A DNA stretch of 37,647 nucleotides from positions 1-37,647 of the forward strand of contig JADGEJ010000036.1 in NCBI GenBank assembly GCA_016744435.1, written 5' to 3'. The notes under the pieces are model-generated. The model made no database searches and was not told the DNA's origin. It was given only the letters and a program-made list of their open reading frames with translations. Both the position numbers and the translations under genes were made by a program. Below are positions 23,413 to 30,607 of this stretch, one piece after another (position 1 is the first letter of the stretch; the number at the start of each line of letters is the position of its first letter). This DNA is from Lentibacter sp. (lineage in GTDB: Bacteria; Pseudomonadota; Alphaproteobacteria; Rhodobacterales; Rhodobacteraceae).

Positions 23413-24652
23413 GGCCCTTGAGTATGGCGTCACTGCCGAACTTTTCGCGAATCTTGTCTGTTGCGCGTTCCACATCACTGCGTTTGCCGGCGTCAGGGTC
23501 AAGCAAGTCGCCGGAGCGGTCCGCACCGTCGGCGGGCAGCAGGTCAGAAATCCCGGTGCCGATGAGCCGGAAGGGGCCTTCGCTGCTGGCTTGTTCAAAC
23601 AACCCGCTCGCGGTGCGGTAAATCACATCGGCCATTTGTGTCGGATCGCGCAGCGACAGCCGCCGCGTGAGCGACTGAAAGTTGGCCTTCTTCAGTTTCA
23701 ACGTAACGACTTGCCCCGCCAGCCCGCGTGCCTTTGCGCGGTCCGAGACTTGCACAGCCAAGCGCCACAAGTGGCCGTCGAGCAGTTCGAGATCAGCGGT
23801 GTCTTCAAAAAACGTGGTTTCTTTGGAGATCGACTTAACCGGCTCGCGCGCAGAAACTCGGCGCTTGTCTTCGCCCCGCGCAAGGTGAAAGAGCCGCGTG
23901 CCCATCGAGCCAAAGCGCGCGGTCAAGTCGTCCTGTTCCCAGCGCAACAAGTCGGTGAAGGTGTGAATGCCCGCTTTGGCAAGCGAGGCCTGCGTGACCG
24001 CGCCAACCCCCCAAATGAGCTTCACGGGTTTGTCGTGCAGAAACTCGGCGGTTTCAGCGGCCCCGATCACCGAGAACCCTTTCGGCTTTTCCAAGTCAGA
24101 CGCGACTTTGGCGAGAAACTTGTTGTGCGAAAGCCCGATGGACCCTGAGAGGCCAAGCTCGTCTTTCATCCGCTTGATCAAGCGTGCCAGCATCACGGCA
24201 GGGGGGCAGCCATGCACGCGCGCTGTTCCCGACAGGTCCATGAAGGCCTCGTCAAGCGAGAGCGGCTCAATTTCGGGGGTCATTTCTTCCATCATGGTGC
24301 GAATCGCGCGCGAGGCTTCCACGTAAGCCTCCATGCGTGGGCGCACGACAACGCCGTCTGGGCAAAGCTTAAGCGCCTGAAACATCGGCATCGCCGAGCG
24401 TACGCCGCGGATGCGCGCGACGTAGCAAGCCGTTGAGACGACGCCGCGCCGCCCACCGCCGATGATCACCGGTTTGCTGGCCAGCTCGGGGTTGTCGCGT
24501 TTTTCGACCGAGGCATAGAATGCATCGCAATCCATATGGGCGATGGACAGCGAGAACAGCTCATCATGCGACACCACACGCGGGCTGCGGCACTTGGGGC
24601 AGCGCGCTTGGGCGTCAAATGTGGCAAGGCAGTCGCGGCATAAGCTTGGCAT
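23399..24652 (-). CDS. dinB: DNA polymerase IV (Y family) with N-terminal zinc knuckle
   Basis: The protein has 417 residues and is a translesion, error-prone polymerase. Catalytic carboxylates are in HMDCDAFYASVE (Asp41) and PLSLDEAFMDLS (Asp134, Glu135). A helix-hairpin-helix region (KLIWGVGAVTQASLAKAGI) and the little-finger domain follow. Before the polymerase domain there are about 30 extra residues with two CxxC pairs (Cys5/8 and Cys18/21), a likely zinc-binding knuckle that standard DinB lacks. The C-terminus ends KGRALR with no obvious beta-clamp motif visible at the very end. Its stop lies in the third copy of an 18-bp tandem repeat. It is divergent from the SPFH gene by about 95 bp. 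Confidence 0.93.
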   Translation of the reverse strand: MPSLCRDCLATFDAQARCPKCRSPRVVSHDELFSLSIAHMDCDAFYASVEKRDNPELASKPVIIGGGRRGVVSTACYVARIRGVRSAMPMFQALKLCPDGVVVRPRMEAYVEASRAIRTMMEEMTPEIEPLSLDEAFMDLSGTARVHGCPPAVMLARLIKRMKDELGLSGSIGLSHNKFLAKVASDLEKPKGFSVIGAAETAEFLHDKPVKLIWGVGAVTQASLAKAGIHTFTDLLRWEQDDLTARFGSMGTRLFHLARGEDKRRVSAREPVKSISKETTFFEDTADLELLDGHLWRLAVQVSDRAKARGLAGQVVTLKLKKANFQSLTRRLSLRDPTQMADVIYRTASGLFEQASSEGPFRLIGTGISDLLPADGADRSGDLLDPDAGKRSDVERATDKIREKFGSDAILKGRALR

Positions 24653-24747
24653 GGCGCCATATTACGCCCGCTTCACGCGCTATTCCACTTGGAAAATGCC
24701 CATATACACACCATATCTATGTCAACGATTGAAAAGGGGACATGCAT

Positions 24748-25635
24748 TTGGAACAGATTTTGGCTGACATTATCGGGGGCAACCTAGTTGTTATCCTGAT
24801 CGCACTATTTATTATTTTCTCCATCCTACTGGGCGTACGCATTGTGCCCCAGTCAGAAAAGCACGTGGTCGAGAGGTTTGGCCGTCTGCGCTCGGTGCTT
24901 GGACCAGGGATCAACTTTATCGTCCCGTTCCTTGACCGTGTGCGCCACAAAGTGAGCATCCTTGAGCGCCAGCTGCCGACAGCAAGCCAAGACGCCATCA
25001 CCAAAGACAACGTCTTGGTGCAGGTTGAGACCAGCGTGTTTTACCGCATTCTTGAGCCGGAAAAAACAGTCTACCGGATCCGCGATGTAGACGCCGCGAT
25101 TGCGACAACTGTAACGGGCATCGTGCGCGCACAGATCGGCTTGATGGAACTTGATGAGGTTCAGTCGAACCGGTCGATCTTGATCAGCCAAATTCAGAAC
25201 AGTGTTGAAGATGCTGTTGACGACTGGGGGATCGAAGTGACGCGCGCCGAGATTTTGGATGTGAACCTTGATCAGGCGACGCGCGACGCGATGCTGCAAC
25301 AGCTCAACGCCGAGCGCGAACGCCGTGCGCAGGTGACGCGGGCTGAGGGCTCCAAGCGCTCGGTTGAGCTGAGTGCGGATGCTGAATTATATGCCGCCGA
25401 GCAGGTTGCCAAAGCACGCCGTATTGCGGCGGATGCCGAAGCCTACGCAACAGAAGTTGTTGCCCAAGCTATTGCGACGCACGGCATCGAGGCGGCGCAA
25501 TATCAGGTTGCTCTCAAGCAGGTTGAAGCACTGGCGGCCGTTGGCGCTGGCGAGGGCAAGCAGACCATTCTGCTGCCCGCCAACGCGATGGAAGCCTTTG
25601 GCGACGCGTTCAAAATGTTGAAAGGCGGCAAGTGA
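24748..25635 (+). CDS. SPFH/band 7 (stomatin-like, QmcA-type) membrane protein
   Basis: The protein has about 295 residues. One N-terminal membrane segment (about residues 9-30) is followed by the SPFH domain (IVPQSEKHVVERFGRLRSVLGPG to IGLMELDEVQSNR, seen in pieces) and an Ala/Glu-rich coiled coil (about 190-250: DAELYAAEQVAKARRIAADA). Such proteins oligomerise in membrane microdomains and are linked to protease control and membrane-protein quality. AGGGG (24735-24739) is 2 bases before an ATG at 24742 and 8 before an in-frame TTG at 24748, so the TTG was chosen; the ATG is a reasonable alternative. It overlaps the following nfeD-like gene, its usual partner. Confidence 0.92.
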   Translation: MEQILADIIGGNLVVILIALFIIFSILLGVRIVPQSEKHVVERFGRLRSVLGPGINFIVPFLDRVRHKVSILERQLPTASQDAITKDNVLVQVETSVFYRILEPEKTVYRIRDVDAAIATTVTGIVRAQIGLMELDEVQSNRSILISQIQNSVEDAVDDWGIEVTRAEILDVNLDQATRDAMLQQLNAERERRAQVTRAEGSKRSVELSADAELYAAEQVAKARRIAADAEAYATEVVAQAIATHGIEAAQYQVALKQVEALAAVGAGEGKQTILLPANAMEAFGDAFKMLKGGK

Positions 25636-25940
25636 TGGAGAGTGTTAGCACACAGCTTTGGACACTTGGCTGGGTTTGGCTTGCTGGCGCGGTGCTGGTT
25701 GCGATCCTAGAGATATTCGCCCCTGGGTTTGTCTTCCTCGGGTTCGCGATCGGCGCTGCTATCGTCGGCGTTTTGCTTAGCATCGGCGGGCCGCTCAGCG
25801 CGTTTCTGGCGGGCTCATTTGCGACAACGTTTTTGCTGTTCGCTTTGTTTTCGTTGGTCGGCTGGCTGGTTATGCGCCGCGTCGCAGGTGTGCGCCGTGG
25901 GCAGGTCAAGGTCTGGGACACCGACATCAACGAAGACTAA
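25635..25940 (+). CDS. NfeD family membrane protein (short form)
   Basis: The protein has 101 residues with two or three hydrophobic segments (about 10-60), ending in a short polar tail. NfeD-like proteins accompany stomatin-type SPFH proteins and are thought to work with them at the membrane. This is the short form: the soluble OB-fold domain of longer NfeD proteins is almost absent, with only RRVAGVRRGQVKVWDTDINED after the last helix. Starts at GTG 25632 (4-bp overlap) or ATG 25635 (1-bp overlap) are both possible; the ATG fits the AAAGGCGG ribosome-binding site better. A strong terminator follows. Confidence 0.88.
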   Translation: MESVSTQLWTLGWVWLAGAVLVAILEIFAPGFVFLGFAIGAAIVGVLLSIGGPLSAFLAGSFATTFLLFALFSLVGWLVMRRVAGVRRGQVKVWDTDINED

Positions 25941-25955
25941 ACCTTCGGAAAACCA

Positions 25956-25987
25956 AAGCGCCGCCGCGTAGAACCGGCGGCGTTTTT
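25956..25987 (+). terminator. Rho-independent terminator after the SPFH/NfeD operon
   Basis: An 8-bp GC-only stem (CGCCGCCG at 25959-25966, CGGCGGCG at 25975-25982), extended by A-T pairs, is followed by TTTTT (25983-25987). It begins about 15 bp after the nfeD-like stop, and lies before the convergent pyrF gene. Confidence 0.9.
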
Positions 25988-26018
25988 GTGTCTAACGGTT
26001 TGGTGTTCTTGCTTGCGG

Positions 26019-26732
26019 CTAAGCGATTTCTGCCAGCACATCACGCGCGGCTGCGACAGGGTCGGGCGCTTGCCAGATCGGGCGGCCAACGACGATGTGG
26101 TCAGCGCCATCAGAAATCGCCATAGCAGGTGTTGCCACGCGCTTTTGGTCGCCCAGAGCCGCGCCCGCAGGCCTCACGCCGGGTGTCACGATGAGCTTGC
26201 CCTCGGCACCGGGCAAATCGCGGATGAGTTTGGCTTCTTGCGGTGACGCGATGACGCCGTCGGCGCCCGCTTCAAAGGCGCGGCCAGCCCGTTCAAGCAC
26301 CAAAGCTTGCATCTCACCTTCTTTGATAAGCGAGGCGTCCAGATCGGCGCGATCAAGTGATGTGAGGATCGTCACCGCGAGGATCTTCATATCTTTGCCG
26401 CCAGCGCCTTCCTTGGCGGCGCGGACAACATGCGGATCACCGTGGACAGTGAGAAAGTCGAGATCAAACTGCGACAGCCCACGCACGGCGGCTTCAACCG
26501 TCGCGCCGATGTCAAACAGCTTCATGTCGAGGAAAATGCGTTTGCCGTGCTCGGCCTTAAGCTCGTTGGCAAGCGCAAGCCCACCCGTTGTCAGCATGCC
26601 GAGGCCGATCTTGTAAAACGACACAGCGTCGCCGAGCCGTTCGGCAAGTTGTAGCCCCTCCAGCGCACTTGGCACATCAAGCGCAACAATCAGGCGGTCG
26701 TCTGAAACGGGGTGAGACACGGGGTGAGACAT
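26019..26732 (-). CDS. pyrF: Orotidine 5'-phosphate decarboxylase
   Basis: The protein has 237 residues and catalyses the last step of UMP synthesis. The barrel begins DDRLIVALDVPSALEGL. The active-site segment is IFLDMKLFDIGATV, containing the conserved Asp-x-Lys...Asp pattern, and the phosphate-binding end is LIVTPGVRP with HIVVGRPIWQA. The ATG at 26732 has AAGGAG 7 bases upstream; a longer frame to 26801 has none. The N-terminus carries an in-frame 12-bp duplication (Ser-His-Pro-Val twice), a small lineage-specific addition before the conserved fold. It follows a small unknown gene on the same strand by 81 bp. Confidence 0.95.
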   Translation of the reverse strand: MSHPVSHPVSDDRLIVALDVPSALEGLQLAERLGDAVSFYKIGLGMLTTGGLALANELKAEHGKRIFLDMKLFDIGATVEAAVRGLSQFDLDFLTVHGDPHVVRAAKEGAGGKDMKILAVTILTSLDRADLDASLIKEGEMQALVLERAGRAFEAGADGVIASPQEAKLIRDLPGAEGKLIVTPGVRPAGAALGDQKRVATPAMAISDGADHIVVGRPIWQAPDPVAAARDVLAEIA

Positions 26733-26813
26733 TGGGGGCTCCTTCACAGCTCTGGGCCTTTTTGCGGGGTTTGGGCCGCGCGTCAAGGGCGAGGGCTGCA
26801 AAGGAGCAAGGCC

Positions 26814-27086
26814 TTACGCAGCGAGCGGGGGCTGCTCGGGGGCGTAAGGCGCGTTGGTCACGCGGCGCTGGTAGGAGCGCAGGCCCGGGTTGGCCGACAG
26901 ATGCTGGCGCTTGGCGGCCTCTGAGAGCTGTTCCATGACATGGGCATACTCCGCATCAAGCGGAGCAGAAACGAAGCTCGGATAACCGTACTCGTTTCCG
27001 TTATCACGGATAAAGACCACGGCTTCGTAGCCAGAAAACTCAAGGTTATAGCGAATGCGTGCAACGCGTGTGTTAAAGTCGGTCAT
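26814..27086 (-). CDS. Small conserved-looking protein of unknown function
   Basis: The protein has 90 residues, starting MTDFNTRVARIRYNLEF. I do not recognise the family. It is soluble, without signal or membrane helix, with an N-terminal part that looks like beta strands (YEAVVFIRDNGNEYGYPSFV) and a helical C-terminal half (EYAHVMEQLSEAAKRQ). A ribosome-binding site (GGAGA) lies about 7 bases before the ATG, which favours 27086 over an in-frame codon at 27113. A small perfect hairpin (27105-27119) stands just upstream in its leader. It is divergent from clpB and upstream of pyrF on the same strand, so could be cotranscribed with pyrF. Confidence 0.72.
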   Translation of the reverse strand: MTDFNTRVARIRYNLEFSGYEAVVFIRDNGNEYGYPSFVSAPLDAEYAHVMEQLSEAAKRQHLSANPGLRSYQRRVTNAPYAPEQPPLAA

Positions 27087-27243
27087 TTCTGATCTCCAAT
27101 TAGCGCGGGTCATACCCGCTTGCTATGAAACCAAGATGGGGGGGTGTTTGTAACGATTTAAGGGGGGAATAACGCTTTCTTGTGTTAGCGTGAGGTAAGC
27201 TGCGTTTTGAGGCCACTTCTGTGCGGATTTCCGCGCAAATGCC

Positions 27244-27272
27244 CTTGAAGGGGAGGCAAGCCAACCCCACTT
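27244..27272 (+). promoter_or_regulatory. Sigma-32 (RpoH)-type heat-shock promoter of clpB
   Basis: CTTGAAG (27244-27250) and CCCCACTT (27265-27272) are separated by 14 bp. This closely follows the RpoH consensus CTTGAAA, 13-15 bp, CCCCATNT. It lies about 75 bp before the clpB start, in the right direction. Coordinates of the first box may be off by one base. Confidence 0.7.
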
Positions 27273-27348
27273 TAACTGCAAGGGTCCCAACCGACGTATG
27301 CCTATTCAGGGTGCGCCACGCGGGAGAGCTTATAAAAGGAGAAAGACC

Positions 27349-29964
27349 ATGAACATTGAAAAGTTCACGGAGCGTTCGCGCGGGTTTTTGCAGGCTGCGC
27401 AGACAATCGCCATGCGGGAAGATCACCAGCGCGTGATGCCCGAACACCTGCTTAAAGCCATCATGGACGACAGCGAGGGGCTTGCGAGTAACCTTATCAC
27501 CAAGTCAGGCGGAGCGCCTGCGCGGGTGAAGGAAGCTGTGGATGCTGCCGTTGGCAAGATCGCCCGCGTGAGCGGCGACACGGGCCAGCCCTATATTGAT
27601 AAGTCATTGGCCAAAGTTCTGGGCGAGGCCGAGAGCCTTGCAGACAAAGCTGGCGACAGCTTTGTGCCGGTCGAGCGTATGCTCATGGCGCTTGCGATGG
27701 TCAAGTCAGCCGCGAAAGAGGCGATGAGCGCAGGCGCTGTCAACGCGCAGGCCTTGAACGCCGCGGTCAACGACATTCGCAAAGGCCGCACGGCGGATAG
27801 CGCGAGTGCTGAAGACAGCTATGAAGCGCTGTCTAAGTATGCCGCTGACCTGACTGAGCGCGCTCGCGAGGGCAAGATTGACCCGATCATTGGCCGCGAT
27901 GACGAGATCCGCCGCACCATGCAGGTGCTCTCGCGCCGCACCAAGAACAACCCTGTTCTGATCGGTGAGCCGGGCGTTGGCAAAACCGCGATCGCTGAGG
28001 GGCTCGCGCTGCGCATCGTCAACGGCGATGTGCCTGAAAGCCTGCGCAACAAAAAGCTGATGTCGCTCGACATGGGCGCTTTGATCGCGGGTGCGAAATA
28101 TCGCGGTGAATTTGAGGAGCGCCTCAAAGCTGTGCTTAACGAAGTCACCGATGCGGCGGGTGAGATCATCCTGTTTATCGACGAGATGCACACGCTTGTT
28201 GGCGCGGGCAAGGCTGACGGTGCGATGGATGCGGCGAACCTGATCAAGCCAGCTCTTGCGCGCGGTGAGCTACACTGTGTTGGCGCGACAACGCTGGATG
28301 AGTACCGCAAGCACGTGGAAAAAGACGCAGCCCTTGCGCGGCGTTTTCAGCCCGTGTTTACGGCTGAGCCGACGGTTGAAGATACTATTTCTATCTTGCG
28401 TGGCATCAAGGAAAAGTATGAGCTGCACCACGGTGTGCGCATTTCTGACAGTGCCTTGGTGGCGGCGGCAACGCTTTCGGCGCGCTACATCACCGATCGG
28501 TTCTTGCCGGACAAAGCCATCGACCTGATGGACGAAGCGGCAAGCCGCTTGCGCATGGAAGTGGACAGCAAGCCAGAAGAACTCGACGCGCTTGACCGCC
28601 AGATTTTGCAAATGCAGATCGAAGTTGAAGCCTTGAAAGTGGAAGACGACGCGGCCTCTAAAGACCGCCTTGAAACGCTTGAGAAAGACTTGGGCAACCT
28701 CAAGGAAAAGTCAGCCGAGATGACAGCCAACTGGCAGGCAGCGCGCGACAAGCTGGAAGGCGCACGCGAGCTTAAGGAGCACCTTGACCGTGGCCGCGCT
28801 GAACTTGAGATCGCCACGCGCGAAGGCAACTTGGCCCGAGCGGGCGAGCTGCGCTTTGGCGTTATTCCTGGCATTGAAGCCAAGCTTGCCGAGGCTGAGG
28901 CGAGCGAGGGCAACATGACGGTTGACGAGGCCGTGCGCCCTGAGCATGTGGCGCAGGTTATCGAGCGCTGGACAGGCGTGCCGGCTGGCAAAATGCTGGA
29001 AGGCGAGCGCGACAAGCTTTTGCAGATGGAAGAGGGCCTGCACCAGCGGGTTATCGGCCAGAAAAGCGCTGTGACGGCTCTGTCAAACGCGGTGCGCCGT
29101 GCGCGCGCTGGCCTGAACGACGAGGGGCGGCCTTTGGGCAGTTTCCTTTTCCTTGGGCCAACTGGCGTGGGTAAAACTGAGCTTACCAAGGCTGTTGCCG
29201 AGTTCTTGTTTGACGACGAGAACGCGATGACACGGGTTGATATGTCCGAGTTCATGGAGAAGCACGCTGTGAGCCGTTTGATCGGCGCGCCTCCCGGCTA
29301 TGTCGGCTACGACGAGGGCGGGGTTTTGACGGAAGCTGTGCGCCGCAGGCCTTATCAGGTGATCCTGTTTGACGAGGTTGAGAAGGCGCACCCTGATGTG
29401 TTTAACGTGCTGTTGCAGGTGCTCGACGACGGGGTGCTCACCGACGGGCAGGGCCGCAAGGTTGACTTCAAGCAGACGCTGATCATCCTAACGTCAAACC
29501 TTGGCGCGCAGGCGCTAAGCCTGTTGCCGGATGGGGCCGACGCCTCTGATGCCAAGCGCGATGTGATGGACGCTGTGAAGGCGCACTTCAGGCCCGAGTT
29601 CCTCAACCGTCTTGACGAAACGATCATCTTTGATCGCCTCGCGCGTGAAGACATGAGCGGCATTGTCGAGATTCAGCTCAGACGGTTGGCCAAGCGCTTG
29701 GCTGGTCGCAAGATCACGCTTGAGCTGGATGACGGTGCCAAGACTTGGCTGGCCGATGAGGGCTATGACCCGGTGTTCGGGGCGCGGCCTTTGAAGCGGG
29801 TGATCCAACGCGCGCTGCAAAACCCTCTCGCAGAGGCTATCCTGTCGGGGGATGTGCATGATGGCGACACGCTCACTGTGAGCGCGGGGGCTGACGGCTT
29901 GATCATCGGCGACCGCGTTGGCAGCTCCAAACGCCAGCCGCCGGAAGACGCTGTTGTGCACTAA
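27349..29964 (+). CDS. clpB: ATP-dependent disaggregase ClpB
   Basis: The protein has 871 residues, the usual ClpB length. It is a hexameric AAA+ chaperone that pulls apart aggregated proteins together with DnaK. Order of domains: N-terminal Clp repeat ([18 protein letters not shown]), first AAA+ module with Walker A GEPGVGKT (206-213) and Walker [15 protein letters not shown], a coiled-coil middle domain (about 410-525) that sets ClpB apart from ClpA and ClpC, then the second AAA+ module with GPTGVGKT (603-610) and [14 protein letters not shown]. The ATG at 27349 has an AAAAGGAG site. It is preceded by a heat-shock promoter and followed by a strong terminator, so it is a single-gene unit. 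Confidence 0.97.
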   Translation: MNIEKFTERSRGFLQAAQTIAMREDHQRVMPEHLLKAIMDDSEGLASNLITKSGGAPARVKEAVDAAVGKIARVSGDTGQPYIDKSLAKVLGEAESLADKAGDSFVPVERMLMALAMVKSAAKEAMSAGAVNAQALNAAVNDIRKGRTADSASAEDSYEALSKYAADLTERAREGKIDPIIGRDDEIRRTMQVLSRRTKNNPVLIGEPGVGKTAIAEGLALRIVNGDVPESLRNKKLMSLDMGALIAGAKYRGEFEERLKAVLNEVTDAAGEIILFIDEMHTLVGAGKADGAMDAANLIKPALARGELHCVGATTLDEYRKHVEKDAALARRFQPVFTAEPTVEDTISILRGIKEKYELHHGVRISDSALVAAATLSARYITDRFLPDKAIDLMDEAASRLRMEVDSKPEELDALDRQILQMQIEVEALKVEDDAASKDRLETLEKDLGNLKEKSAEMTANWQAARDKLEGARELKEHLDRGRAELEIATREGNLARAGELRFGVIPGIEAKLAEAEASEGNMTVDEAVRPEHVAQVIERWTGVPAGKMLEGERDKLLQMEEGLHQRVIGQKSAVTALSNAVRRARAGLNDEGRPLGSFLFLGPTGVGKTELTKAVAEFLFDDENAMTRVDMSEFMEKHAVSRLIGAPPGYVGYDEGGVLTEAVRRRPYQVILFDEVEKAHPDVFNVLLQVLDDGVLTDGQGRKVDFKQTLIILTSNLGAQALSLLPDGADASDAKRDVMDAVKAHFRPEFLNRLDETIIFDRLAREDMSGIVEIQLRRLAKRLAGRKITLELDDGAKTWLADEGYDPVFGARPLKRVIQRALQNPLAEAILSGDVHDGDTLTVSAGADGLIIGDRVGSSKRQPPEDAVVH

Positions 29965-29994
29965 GCGCCGTCTCATTGCCTAACAAACAAGCAG

Positions 29995-30027
29995 AAGGGC
30001 CGTCTCTTTGTGGAGGCGGCCCTTTTT
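29995..30027 (+). terminator. Rho-independent terminator of clpB
   Basis: A 12-bp stem with one G-T pair (29995-30006 with 30013-30024, core AAGGGCCG/CGGCCCTT) has a 6-base loop and ends in TTTTT. It starts 30 bp after the clpB stop. Confidence 0.92.
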
Positions 30028-30086
30028 GGGTTTGACGCTGATAGGGCGCTCGGACACCATATCGGGAACAAGAGATGGAGCGCGCC

Positions 30087-30545
30087 ATGATCGCAATCAA
30101 AGCCGCAGATTTGAACGATGCGCAGGTGCGCCATGTGATTGAAACGCATATTGCCTATGGGGACGCGCATTACCCTGCAGAGAGCAATCATCATCTGACG
30201 GTAGAGGCGCATGGAGACAATGGCGTTCTGCTGTTTTCAGCTTGGCTGGGTCGCGAATGCTTAGGAGTCGTCGGCTTCAAGCCGCTTGATGAGCGGGCGT
30301 GTGAGTTGAAGACGATGCATGTTCTGGAAGCCGGGCGTGGGCGCGGTGTGGGGGCTGCGCTGGTGGAACACGCACTTACATTTGCCAAGCAACGTGGCTG
30401 GCGCGCAATTTTTCTTGAAACAGGCAGCAAGGATGCGTCTAACGTGGCGCGGCACCTCTACGAGAGGTTTGGCTTTGTCTACTGCCCGCCGTTTGGCGAC
30501 TACGTGGAAGACCCAGAGAGCGTGTTCATGAAGCTGTCGATCTAA
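30087..30545 (+). CDS. GNAT family N-acetyltransferase
   Basis: The protein has 152 residues and belongs to the Gcn5-related acetyltransferases, which move an acetyl group from acetyl-CoA to an amine. Motif A, which binds the pyrophosphate of CoA, is KTMHVLEAGRGRGVGAALVE. A later NVARHLYERFGFVYCPPFGDY is the typical C-terminal part. The substrate is unknown; similar proteins are often annotated by analogy to PanM, RimI or resistance enzymes without proof. The ATG at 30087 is chosen because GGAG lies 6 bases upstream; a start at 30075 lacks a spaced ribosome-binding site. It stands alone between two terminators. Confidence 0.9.
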   Translation: MIAIKAADLNDAQVRHVIETHIAYGDAHYPAESNHHLTVEAHGDNGVLLFSAWLGRECLGVVGFKPLDERACELKTMHVLEAGRGRGVGAALVEHALTFAKQRGWRAIFLETGSKDASNVARHLYERFGFVYCPPFGDYVEDPESVFMKLSI

Positions 30546-30556
30546 CGACGTTGCAA

Positions 30557-30586
30557 TAAGGGCCGCCCTGTTTGGAGCGGCCCTTA
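30557..30586. terminator. Bidirectional terminator between GNAT and RTX genes
   Basis: A perfect 10-bp stem (TAAGGGCCGC at 30557-30566 and GCGGCCCTTA at 30577-30586) has a 10-base loop. It serves convergent genes: the GNAT stop is 12 bp before it and the RTX stop 22 bp beyond. T-runs are short on both sides. Confidence 0.8.
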
Positions 30587-30607
30587 CTGGTTGTAATGCT
30601 GTCAGGC

